Of a stretch of 64,000 nt of DNA, positions 50,919 through 58,999 are shown one piece after another. The stretch comes from VRUE01 sp963774555 (lineage in GTDB: Bacteria > Actinomycetota > Thermoleophilia > Solirubrobacterales > 70-9). The notes below the pieces were generated by a model, which had not been told where the DNA came from, made no database searches, and saw nothing but the letters and a program-made list of their open reading frames with translations. A program made the position numbers and the translations under genes. Position 1 is the first letter of the stretch; each line of letters opens with the position of its first letter. Location of the stretch: the NCBI GenBank assembly GCA_963774555.1, contig CAVZFL010000002.1:806001-870000 (forward strand), read 5' to 3'.

Positions 50919-50937
50919 CCTGACCAAAGAGGTCAGG
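50919..50937. promoter_or_regulatory. Hairpin in the divergent intergenic region
   Basis: CCTGACC-AAAGA-GGTCAGG, a 7-bp inverted repeat with a 5-base spacer, centred between the divergent ABC ATPase and TauE genes. It could be an operator for a dimeric regulator, possibly the Rrf2 protein encoded at 51916, or a leader hairpin. No TPP or SAM riboswitch core is visible around it. Confidence 0.35.
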
Positions 50938-50968
50938 AAAGTCGATAACCAACCCGCGCGAATCTCAT

Positions 50969-51898
50969 ATGGACCCGGCAATCATCGTCTTCGGACTAGG
51001 AATCGGCGTACTCGTCGGCATGACCGGCATGGGCGGGGGTTCGCTGATGACCCCGCTGCTGATCCTGATCTTCGGCATCCAGCCGACGACGGCGATCGGC
51101 ACCGACATCTTCTACTCGGCGGTGACCAAGACCGTCGGCGGCTGGCGCCACTTCCGGATGAAGACGGTGAACATGGAGCTGGTCAAGTGGCTCTCCTTCG
51201 GCAGCGTTCCCGCCGCGGTCCTCGGCGTCGCAATCGTCTCGGTGCTGCAGGACCACATCGGCGAAGACCGCCTCGACTCGCTCGTCTACGCCGTCCTCGG
51301 CGGCACCCTGCTGATGGTCGGCATCATCACCCTGACCCGGGCGCTGATCCTGCGCGACCTGGTCGTCGAGCGCGACCGCTTCGACGTCGAGCGCCGGCAC
51401 AAGGTCGCCGCCGTAGTGATCGGCGCCACCACCGGCTTCGTGATCGGCGTCACCTCGGCCGGCTCGGGCACGGTGATCGCAATCCTGCTAATCGCCGTCT
51501 ACCGCCTGGCACCGAAGAAGGTCGTCGGCACCGACGTCTTCCACGCCGCGATCCTGCTCTGGGCCGCCGGCATCGCCCACTGGATCGGCGGCAACGTCGA
51601 CTTCACCCTCGCCGGCAACATCCTGCTCGGCTCGATCCCGGGCGTGGTGATCGGCGCCGCCCTCTCCGACCGGGCGCCGCAGGGCTTCATCCGTACCGCC
51701 CTCGGCGTCGTCCTCGTCGGCTCCGGCATCGTCACGATCCAGAAGGGCGACCCCAACGTCTGGCCGATCGCCGCCGCTGTCGCTGCCCTCGGCCTCGGCG
51801 GCATCCTCGCCGCACCCCGCCTGCTCCACCGCCGCCGCATGCGGGAAGCGCAAGCGGCGAACCGCGCGCGCGAGCTGGCGCCGGACACGATCGGCTGA
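50969..51898 (+). CDS. TauE/SafE-family anion (sulfite/organosulfonate) exporter
   Basis: 309 residues, ATG at 50969. About eight helices in two halves; the repeats GVLVGMTGMGGGSLMTPLLILIFGIQP and GFVIGVTSAGSGTVIA contain the GxGGG and SxGSG glycine motifs of the family. Family members export sulfite or sulfoacetate, or take up small carboxylates and sulfur compounds. The Rrf2 regulator 17 bases downstream suggests a sulfur-metabolism link. A basic cytosolic tail ends the protein. Confidence 0.88.
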   Translation: MDPAIIVFGLGIGVLVGMTGMGGGSLMTPLLILIFGIQPTTAIGTDIFYSAVTKTVGGWRHFRMKTVNMELVKWLSFGSVPAAVLGVAIVSVLQDHIGEDRLDSLVYAVLGGTLLMVGIITLTRALILRDLVVERDRFDVERRHKVAAVVIGATTGFVIGVTSAGSGTVIAILLIAVYRLAPKKVVGTDVFHAAILLWAAGIAHWIGGNVDFTLAGNILLGSIPGVVIGAALSDRAPQGFIRTALGVVLVGSGIVTIQKGDPNVWPIAAAVAALGLGGILAAPRLLHRRRMREAQAANRARELAPDTIG

Positions 51899-51915
51899 CT
51901 GATTAACTAGCTGCC

Positions 51916-52371
51916 ATGCGCGTATCGGCGAAGGCGGACTATGCGGTGCGGGCCGCGGCGGAGCTTGCCGCGGCCGACGAGGGCCCGGTCAAGGGCGAGA
52001 GGCTCGCCGAGGCCCAGGACATCCCGCTGCAGTTCCTCGAGCACATCCTGCTCGAGCTCAAGCACGTCGGCATCGTCCGCGCCCGCCGCGGCGCCAAGGG
52101 CGGCTACTGGCTGGCCAAGCCGGCAGACGAGGTGACGATCGCCGACATCGTCCGCGCGGTCGAGGGCCCGATCGCCCACGTCCAGTCCTCGCCACCGGAG
52201 TCGATCGAGTACCGGGGCAACGCCGAGCACCTGCAGGAGGTCTGGATTGCCGTCCGCGCCAGCCTCCGCACCGTCCTCGAGCACGTCACCCTGGCCGACC
52301 TGATCAGCGGCCAGCTCCCCAGCGAGGTCGAGGCCCTGGCCGCCTCCCCCGACGCCTGGGTCGCCCGCTAG
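51916..52371 (+). CDS. Rrf2-family transcriptional regulator without Fe-S cysteines
   Basis: 151 residues, ATG at 51916. MRVSAKADYAVRAAAELA opens the winged helix; IPLQFLEHILLELKHVGIVRARRGAKGGYWLAKPADEVTIADIVRAVEG is the Rrf2 core. No cysteines are present in the region that binds the cluster in IscR/NsrR, so it is of the CymR type, which senses sulfur status through other means. It is probably cotranscribed with the TauE gene (17-base gap) and may regulate it. Confidence 0.9.
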   Translation: MRVSAKADYAVRAAAELAAADEGPVKGERLAEAQDIPLQFLEHILLELKHVGIVRARRGAKGGYWLAKPADEVTIADIVRAVEGPIAHVQSSPPESIEYRGNAEHLQEVWIAVRASLRTVLEHVTLADLISGQLPSEVEALAASPDAWVAR

Positions 52372-52418
52372 GCAACCGACCGCACCGCCCAGCGGCGGTG
52401 TGCTTCCTCTTAGCAGCG

Positions 52419-53411
52419 TCAGGCGGCCAGGAGTGCGCCGTGCAGGCTCGAGATCACGTCCCTGGCGAGGGGCGGTCTCTCTCCGCCGATGCGGAGGCCG
52501 TCGAACCTGCCTTCGAGGATGGCGTCGACCCAGGAGTCGACGGCACCGACGGCCCAGGTGCGCGGATCGTGCTCGAGGCGGGACACGCAGGAGGCGATTG
52601 CGCCCCCCTCGACCTCGACATGGACGCCTGCGATGCGACTCTCGACATCGCTTTGCTTCGCCTGGCCGGTGTCGACCGCGAGCAGGCACGAGCCATCGCG
52701 AGCCATATGGAGATCGACGAGCGGGACGGCGAGCAGGAAGGCGGCCTCGATGTCGATTCGGGTCAGCGGCTCGGTCACGTCGACGAGGTGCCTGCACTCG
52801 CAGCGCCCCGCGGCGACAAGGGGTGCGACCGCCCGCCGCGTCCACTCGGTGACGGCAAAGGGCTTGGCGCCGCGACCGCCATTCGGCCGCGGTTCGATCT
52901 GCCGAGCGGCCCGCATCGCCGAGAGCCTGCGCTCGAGCGCGGGGTAGCTGAGGTCGCCGATCACGCTGCTGAGCTCGGTTAGCGAGAGCGGGCGGGCGGC
53001 GAGGGCACGGAGCATGGTCGAGCCCCAGCCGCCGATCAAGGCGCGGATCGCGCCCTTGGCGGACTCGCTGCCGAGGACAATTGGGCCCTGTGGCGCCTGA
53101 CTCAGCCACGTCTCGACGATCTCAGCCACGGCGAGGATCCCGCGCCCGGTGTCGGTCAGCTCGTTCTCAACCGTGTAGGGCATGCCGCCGCGCACGTGAC
53201 GCTCCAGTGCACCGATTCCTCTCAAGTTTCCGACCTGGCCCCGCAGCGTCGTCTGGGCCGCACCGCCGATGCGTTCGCGCAGGTCCGGCAGTCGCAGCGG
53301 GCCCTCCAGGTGAGCGCGCAGGATGGGGACGCTGAGGGGTCCGGCGATCAGAGAGAGAACGGTCCCCCCGGCCCGCACCCGCGCAGGGGGAGCTTTGCTG
53401 TCGGCTTGCAT
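52419..53411 (-). CDS. Transcriptional regulator with two HxlR-type winged helices
   Basis: 330 residues. The first winged helix is about residues 19-90 (LIAGPLSVPILRAHLEGPLRLPDLRERIGGAAQTTLRGQVGNL) and the second about 122-190 (LIGGWGSTMLRALAARPLSLTELSSVIGDLSYPALERRLSAM); both have the HxlR spacing. A ~140-residue C-terminal domain (DIEAAFLLAVPLVDLHMA, VHVEVEGGAIASC) could bind a ligand, similar to SCP2/ligand-binding tails of related regulators. Single HxlR proteins act as dimers; here the dimer seems fused. The 5' flank (53412-53515) is AT-rich with a small CTGCCG/CGGCAG hairpin. Confidence 0.78.
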   Translation of the reverse strand: MQADSKAPPARVRAGGTVLSLIAGPLSVPILRAHLEGPLRLPDLRERIGGAAQTTLRGQVGNLRGIGALERHVRGGMPYTVENELTDTGRGILAVAEIVETWLSQAPQGPIVLGSESAKGAIRALIGGWGSTMLRALAARPLSLTELSSVIGDLSYPALERRLSAMRAARQIEPRPNGGRGAKPFAVTEWTRRAVAPLVAAGRCECRHLVDVTEPLTRIDIEAAFLLAVPLVDLHMARDGSCLLAVDTGQAKQSDVESRIAGVHVEVEGGAIASCVSRLEHDPRTWAVGAVDSWVDAILEGRFDGLRIGGERPPLARDVISSLHGALLAA

Positions 53412-53515
53412 ACCTGAGTTCTTTTTGGGTTAAAAACAGTACGCCTACAAAAACTGCCGTCAGCTTGCGGCAGCCTATTGCAAACAGACTTGGCTCGCAC
53501 TCAGGAATCCTGGAG

Positions 53516-55852
53516 CTAAGCGCCGATACCTTCGCGAGCGCCGGGCTCGCGCGGAACCGGCTGCGGGCTCAACCGCACCGGCGCCGAGGAGAGCGCCTGC
53601 ACGCGCAGGTCGCTCCAGGTGAGGCCTTCGCGAACGAGGGCGGGTAGTCCGAGGGCGACGGCGGTGGCGATCTCGACAGCCTGCAGTATCACTCCGTAGG
53701 CGAGGCCGTCCGCGGTGCTGACGCCGAAGCCAGTGTGCAGGACGCTGATCACGGCGAACTGGAAGACCCCGATGTTCGAGGGGGTGGCCGGTACGACCGC
53801 GGTCACGTTTACGGCGAACAGCACGGCGGCGGCGGCGCCGATTCCCGCCTGATCGCTCAACCCGAGCGCGGCGAGCAACGCCCAGCAGGCGGCCAGCTGT
53901 ATCGCCCAGGCGCCGAGTTGGGCGACCGCGGCCGCGGCTCCCTTGCGCGGGTTGCGGAAGACGCGCAGCCCCGCCCGCACCTGAAGCAGCCCGGCGTGCA
54001 GAGCCTTCCCCAGGCGGGCGATGCGGCCGTTGCCGTTGCGCCGCATCAGCGGCGGCCCCAGCAGCACGACCAGCAGCAGGATCAGCGGCAGGAAGCTGAA
54101 GACGAAGAGCTTCTGGGTGCTGGAGTGGAAGAGGTCGGTGGTGGAGACGATGATCACCCCGAGCAGGGCCAGAGCGACGAGGTTGAGCAGCGTCTGGGAA
54201 ACCAGGGTTCCAAGCAGGACCGGGAACGTCTCGCGCATGCGGCCGATCCGCCGCGCCAGCGACATCGCCCTCGCCGGCTCGCCCAGACGCGCCGGCAGGG
54301 TCGCCGACATCAGCACCCCGATCATCGTCGCCGAAGTCACGTCGCGCCTTCGCACCGGCGCCAGCGGCAGCGCCGCGCGCACGATCCAGTACCAGGAGGC
54401 GGCGCGGAAGAAGAGCGAAAGCGCCATCAGCCCGCAGGCGACGAGGACCAAGGTGAGGTCGGAACCGACGATATTTTCAACCACCTGGCCGACGCCTATG
54501 TTCTTCGCTGCCAGCGCCGTCAGGCCGACCCCGATGACACCGGCGGCGGTCAGGCCGACGCGCCGGGCGACCTTGCGCCCGCTGCGGCCGTTGCCGGTCG
54601 GCGCCGGGTCGAGCGACTCGAGCCGCCGCGGCGGGGACGGCGGCAGCCCGTCCGCCGGTCGGATCCCGGCCCAGTGGGCTGTGCGCTCGAGCGAGCCGAC
54701 TGGCTCGGGCGTCTCGATCGCCCGTTCGTACACCGCGGTGACCCGGTCGGCGACATGGGGCCAGGCGTAGCGCTCCGCGCTGCGACGGGCCGCCTCCCCC
54801 ATCGCCGTCAGACGCTCGGGCTCGTGATGGGCCCGCTGCAGCTCCTCGGCCAAGCGCTGGGGGTCGCCCGGCGGCACGAGCACCCCGTCGACGCCATCGG
54901 TGACCACGTCGCTGTAGCCGGCTATGGCGGAGGCGATCGCCGGCGTGCCGGCGGCGAAGGCCTCGGTCAGCACCATGCCGAAGCTCTCGCCCGACAGCGA
55001 AGGAGCGCAGAGGACGTCCGCCTCGTGCAGCGCCTCCCAGAGAGCGTCGCCGGAGACGCGCCCGCGAATCTCGATCGAGCGCATCGTCTCGGGGTCGGCC
55101 AGGTAGCGGAGCACGTCCTCGCGCTCGGCGCCGATCACGGTCAGCCGACTCGGCACGTGCTCGACCAGGCCGCCGAAGGCGGCAAGCAGGATCGGCAGGC
55201 CCTTGCGCTCCTCCGGGCGGCCGACGAAGAGCACGCGCAGCTCCTCGCCCGCGGGCTTCGGCCCGCTCGGGGCGGCGCTGACATCGACGCCGTTGGGCAC
55301 GACCTCGTAGTGGCCGCCGTACCAGCGCCGGCCGGTCCAGGCGGCGGCCTCTGAGACTGCGATCCGGGCCGAAAGCCGGTTGAAGACGCGGCGCGCGCCG
55401 AGGGCCGTGGCGACGCGGTTCGACAGTGCCTTGGTCGAGTAGGCGTGGAAGGTGCCGACCGCCGGCGCCTCCGTCCCCAGCGCCGCGTTCCAGCCGACCA
55501 GCGGGACGACCGGCTCGTGGATGTGGACGACGTCGTAGCGACCCTGGCGCAGCTCGCGCCGCGGCGCCACGACCCCTCCCGCCGGGAAGGGGGCCAGATT
55601 GGAGATCGCGCCGTTGGAGGGGAAGCCCGCCGTGCGACCGAGCGGGACAACGTAATCCGGCAGCTCACGCGACTCCGGCGCGGCGCGGTGCAGCGCTCGG
55701 CTGAGCCGATCGGGTGGGTCGAATGGCGCGAGCACGCGAACGTGGTGGCCGCGACCGAGGAACTCCTCTGCAAGCGCCTCGACGTGCCGGTTCACGCCGC
55801 CCTGGTACGACCAGGAATATGGCGAGACGAGTGCAATCCGCACGAATGTCAC
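53516..55852 (-). CDS. Fusion of GT4 glycosyltransferase and lysylphosphatidylglycerol synthase-type (AglD/YbhN) membrane domain
   Basis: 778 residues. Residues 1-395 are a PimA-like GT4 enzyme: SPYSWSYQGGVNRHVEALAEEF, HIHEPVVPLVGWNAAL, VPNGVD, LFVGRPEERKGLPILL and the donor-site ESFGMVLTEAFAAGTP with both Glu residues. A Pro-rich linker (about 400-440) leads to about eight helices (440-745) with RRRDVTSATMIGVLMSATLPARLGEPARA and VVPATPSNIGVFQFAVISVL, the marks of the UPF0104/LPG-synthase membrane family. It may mannosylate a lipid and flip or anchor the product. Both halves look intact. Upstream it is 27 bases from the phosphatase-like gene on the same strand. Confidence 0.88.
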   Translation of the reverse strand: MTFVRIALVSPYSWSYQGGVNRHVEALAEEFLGRGHHVRVLAPFDPPDRLSRALHRAAPESRELPDYVVPLGRTAGFPSNGAISNLAPFPAGGVVAPRRELRQGRYDVVHIHEPVVPLVGWNAALGTEAPAVGTFHAYSTKALSNRVATALGARRVFNRLSARIAVSEAAAWTGRRWYGGHYEVVPNGVDVSAAPSGPKPAGEELRVLFVGRPEERKGLPILLAAFGGLVEHVPSRLTVIGAEREDVLRYLADPETMRSIEIRGRVSGDALWEALHEADVLCAPSLSGESFGMVLTEAFAAGTPAIASAIAGYSDVVTDGVDGVLVPPGDPQRLAEELQRAHHEPERLTAMGEAARRSAERYAWPHVADRVTAVYERAIETPEPVGSLERTAHWAGIRPADGLPPSPPRRLESLDPAPTGNGRSGRKVARRVGLTAAGVIGVGLTALAAKNIGVGQVVENIVGSDLTLVLVACGLMALSLFFRAASWYWIVRAALPLAPVRRRDVTSATMIGVLMSATLPARLGEPARAMSLARRIGRMRETFPVLLGTLVSQTLLNLVALALLGVIIVSTTDLFHSSTQKLFVFSFLPLILLLVVLLGPPLMRRNGNGRIARLGKALHAGLLQVRAGLRVFRNPRKGAAAAVAQLGAWAIQLAACWALLAALGLSDQAGIGAAAAVLFAVNVTAVVPATPSNIGVFQFAVISVLHTGFGVSTADGLAYGVILQAVEIATAVALGLPALVREGLTWSDLRVQALSSAPVRLSPQPVPREPGAREGIGA

Positions 55853-55879
55853 AGGGTAGTGGATCGAAAGGAGGCGATC

Positions 55880-57720
55880 TCAGGCAGAAGAGGCGCGCGA
55901 CTCCAGGCTCCAGGCGAAGGCACCGAAGACGAGTAGGTAGGCGGCGCCGATCTCCAGCAGCAGGGCGCCGGAGTCGTTTGCGAGCGTGCCGGCGACCGTC
56001 GCCACCAGGGCGCCGAACAGGCCCGCTCTCATTGCTGGAGAATTTTCCAGCAATGAGGCCAGTCGGCCGCGCCACACCACTGCCGCGATGGCAAGAGCGG
56101 CGATCAGCGGCAGGACGAGGAGCACGATCGGCCGGGCGAAGCTGTGCGCCGAGAGCTGCAGCCGGCGCTGCGCCACGTCGGCGAGATCGCCGAGGCCACC
56201 GGCATCGAGCACCGAGCGGGTCAGGTGGGCGTTGGCGCCGGAAACGAGATCGGCAAACGCGATCAGCGCCAGCACCCCGAGCGGCGCGGCGATCGCGAGC
56301 AGCAGGGCGCGCCGCCGTGGAGTGAGGATCGTCGCGGCGGCGACCGCGCTGCCGATCGGCAGGACGATCGCCGCCCCCACGTCGGCACCGAACCGCCCGG
56401 CCGCGAAGACAAGCGCGAACAGCAGTCCGCCGGCGAGGAAAACGGCGGCGCAGCGGCGCGCCGAGAGCCCCGGGCCGAACCCCGTCACCGCCGCTCCGGC
56501 GCCGGCCACGACCAGAACCGCCAGCAGCGCCTCCAGCTCGTTGCCGATCCCGTAGAAGCGCACGCCGAGCCCCGGGTTGGGACCGAGCAGCGAGAGCGAG
56601 GTGAGCGGCGAGCCGGCGATCACGTCGACCGCGTAGGCGACCACGACCAGCGCCGACGCAACGGCGAGCGCCCGGTAGCCGGGCAGCAACAACAGCGTCA
56701 GCGCCGCGGCCAGCGGCGCCCCCGCGATCGCCAGCAACTGTTCGGCCCCCTGGCTCGGCTCCAGCGCCGCCGCCGCCAGCAGCAAGAGGGGCAGGTAGAT
56801 CACCGCAAGCCCGACCACCCGAACACTCACCCGCGCAGCTCGCCCCCGAGTCACCAGGGCGACCAGCCCGAGCAGCCCGAGCCAAACCGCAAGTCCGACT
56901 CCGATCACCGGCCCCCGCCGCTCCGAGATCACCGCCATCCTCCGCCCCAGCGATTCGATTCCCCCGACATCGACCCTCCCCTCGGCCCGGATCGGCTGCC
57001 CCGACATCGCCGATGGCACCCCGATCCCAAGCCTTCGCAGGATCGTCGGCGCAATATCCGTGGAGAGCACATACCCATCCGTCCGAGTGCTGTCCGAGGT
57101 CAGATCCCCATCGAACCCCCGCCCCGCGATGCCAATGGCCAACGCCCCGTTTGTCTCCGGCGGCGCCCGCTCGATCGCCACCACCAGATCCCTCCCCCGC
57201 AACCCCGCCACGAGCCGCGCCAGCTGCCGCAGTCCCAAGCCCCGCACCACACACCCCTCCCCCGCCCGACGCAGCGTCGCCGCCAGCAACCCCGGCACGA
57301 TGTCCGCCGGAGCCGATTCCGCCCGCTCAACCACCGCCCGCGAATAACCAGGCCCACACATCCCCCCACCAACATCCCAAGGAAGCTCCGAGTCATAGAG
57401 CGATTCAAAGACCCGATTCCCCTGGCTGATATCGAGGTAGGTCTGCTCGGGGGAACACTTCCAAGGCCGGCCGAGAGCAATCCCGGCGCCACGCCAGGAA
57501 TCTTCGCTAGCTCCCGGACGGCGGTACCTGACGGAAGCAGCACGAGGAGGACGCGCGGCGACGATGCTCGCGTCCCCTGGCTCGGGACTCGGGCAGGGGG
57601 TGGAGCGTCTTGTACTTTTTCGGCAGGCGAACCTCGGCCAGCCGCCCACGCCTCACCGAAAAAGTTAAGCGAAACCCCCTGCCCGAGTCCCGCCCCCAAC
57701 AGAGAGACGACTATCGTCAA
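55880..57720 (-). pseudogene. Alkaline-phosphatase-like plus polytopic membrane protein, frameshifted near 57450
   Basis: From a TTG at 57720 one frame gives a signal-like MTIVVSLLGAGLGQGVSLNF and runs to GLLSAGLGSV; at about 57450 similarity jumps to the next frame, EQTYLDISQGNRVFESLYD, which continues to the stop at 55880. Joining them needs one more C in the CCCCC run near 57448-57452. The N-terminal ~250 residues resemble the phosphatase/sulfatase superfamily end (STDIAPTILRRLGI, MSGQP), then about twelve helices follow. This is either a real lesion or an assembly error in a homopolymer. Role unknown; position suggests envelope polymer or glycolipid metabolism. An internal 12-bp inverted repeat lies at 56028-56057. 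Confidence 0.7.
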
Positions 57721-57724
57721 CCCA

Positions 57725-58420
57725 ATGGCCGACCGCACATTTGCAAAGTTCAGCTTCTTCAAGATCGACCCTGCCTGGCGCCGCCGCGACGCCGATCTGC
57801 GAGCCGCCGACAAGCAGGAGTTCCTCGCCGCCTGCGAGGACTTCGCCCTCGACCGCTCGTTGCGCGCCTACTCAACCATAGGAACGAGGGGCGACGTCGA
57901 CCTGGTCCTACTGAGCCAGAGTCCCAATCTCGACGATCTGCACACATTTCACGTCGTGCTCGGCCAGAGCGGCCTGGCCAAGTGGTCGGAGACGCCCCAC
58001 TCGTTCCTCTCGATGACCAAGCGCTCACCGTATTCAGAGGAGCGGGCCCGGCCCGAGATCTGCGTCTCCGAGCGCAAGTACATGTTCCTCTACCCGATGG
58101 TCAAGCAGCGCCGCTGGTACGGCCTGCCAGCGGAGGAGCGCGGCCGGATCATGAAAAGCCACATCGAGGTCGGCCGCCGCTACCCGGAGATCACGATCAA
58201 CACCTCCTACTCCTTCGGCCTCGACGATCAGGAGTTCGTCGTCGCCTTCGAGGGCGATGACCCCGGCATGTTCCTCGACCTGGTGCAGGAGCTGCGCCCG
58301 ACCGAGTCGAGCGAGTACACGGAGCTGGAGACGCCGATCTTCACCTGCGTGGCGCTCTCGCTGCGCAAGGCGCTCGACGCGCTCGACGGCGTGCCCAGCG
58401 CCGTCGTCGCCGGCGCATGA
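57725..58420 (+). CDS. chdC: Chlorite dismutase-family protein, coproheme decarboxylase HemQ
   Basis: 231 residues from an ATG at 57725. KYMFLYPMVKQRRWYGLPAEERGRIMKSHIEVGRRYPEI carries the tyrosine of YPMVK and the heme-ligand His of MKSHIEVG, and SYSFGLDDQEFVVAFE is the characteristic HemQ end strand. The enzyme converts coproheme to heme b in the coproporphyrin-dependent heme route of Actinobacteria. The Gln/Arg-for-chlorite signature of true chlorite dismutases is not expected in this short form. It overlaps the next gene by 4 bases. Other heme genes are not in the window. Confidence 0.88.
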   Translation: MADRTFAKFSFFKIDPAWRRRDADLRAADKQEFLAACEDFALDRSLRAYSTIGTRGDVDLVLLSQSPNLDDLHTFHVVLGQSGLAKWSETPHSFLSMTKRSPYSEERARPEICVSERKYMFLYPMVKQRRWYGLPAEERGRIMKSHIEVGRRYPEITINTSYSFGLDDQEFVVAFEGDDPGMFLDLVQELRPTESSEYTELETPIFTCVALSLRKALDALDGVPSAVVAGA

Positions 58421-58959
58421 CCACCCGGGCGCTCAGCTACGCGATCGACGAGCAGGACCGCCTGATCAAGGTCGACCGCGGCTACTACAGCTTCGCCGAG
58501 GAGAATGGCTGGAAGGAGGCCGGCAGCAGCCTGGGCCGCTCGCTCTGGGACTACGTCTCCGGCCACGAGATGAGGAAACTGCAGCGGCTGCTGGTGCGGC
58601 GCATCCGTGACGAGGTCGGCGACGTCGAGCTGCCCTTCCGCTGTGACGGGCCGGGGGTTCGCCGCGAGATGAAGATCCGCATCGTCGCCCGCCCGGGCGG
58701 CCGCGTCGTTCTCTTCTCGGCCCGGCTGCGCTCCGAGCAGGCGCGCGAAACGCCGCAACCGCTGCTCGACCCGGACGCACCGCGCGGTGGCGAGGAGCCG
58801 CTGGAGATGTGCGGCTGGTGCGACCGCTTCGAGGTCGACGGCGAGTGGGTCGAGGTCGAGGAGGCGGCAAGGCGGCTGGAGCTGTTCAACCGGCCCGAGC
58901 TTCCCGCGATCAGCCACGGCATCTGCCCCGACTGCAACGAGATGCTGCTCGCCGCGTAG
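58417..58959 (+). CDS. Hypothetical PAS-like protein with a four-Cys zinc-site pattern
   Basis: 180 residues from the ATG at 58417 inside the HemQ stop (ATGA). The first ~100 residues look PAS-like (LSYAIDEQDRLIKVDRGYYSFAEENG, LWDYVSGHEMRKLQRLLVRRI). The last third has CGWCDRF and ISHGICPDCNEML, two CxxC pairs about 50 residues apart, suggesting a zinc site. This type of protein occurs widely as uncharacterised. Coupling to HemQ hints at a heme or redox-sensing role, but nothing in the sequence proves it. Confidence 0.7.
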   Translation: MTTRALSYAIDEQDRLIKVDRGYYSFAEENGWKEAGSSLGRSLWDYVSGHEMRKLQRLLVRRIRDEVGDVELPFRCDGPGVRREMKIRIVARPGGRVVLFSARLRSEQARETPQPLLDPDAPRGGEEPLEMCGWCDRFEVDGEWVEVEEAARRLELFNRPELPAISHGICPDCNEMLLAA

Positions 58960-58999
58960 GCGGCCGCGGCGGCGAGTTCCCTATTCTTTCGCGCTCGCC

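Noticed and set aside
50894..50968. TPP or SAM riboswitch in the divergent ThiZ-like/TauE region
   Set aside because: No CUGAGA core or other aptamer landmark on either strand; only a 7-bp hairpin is present.
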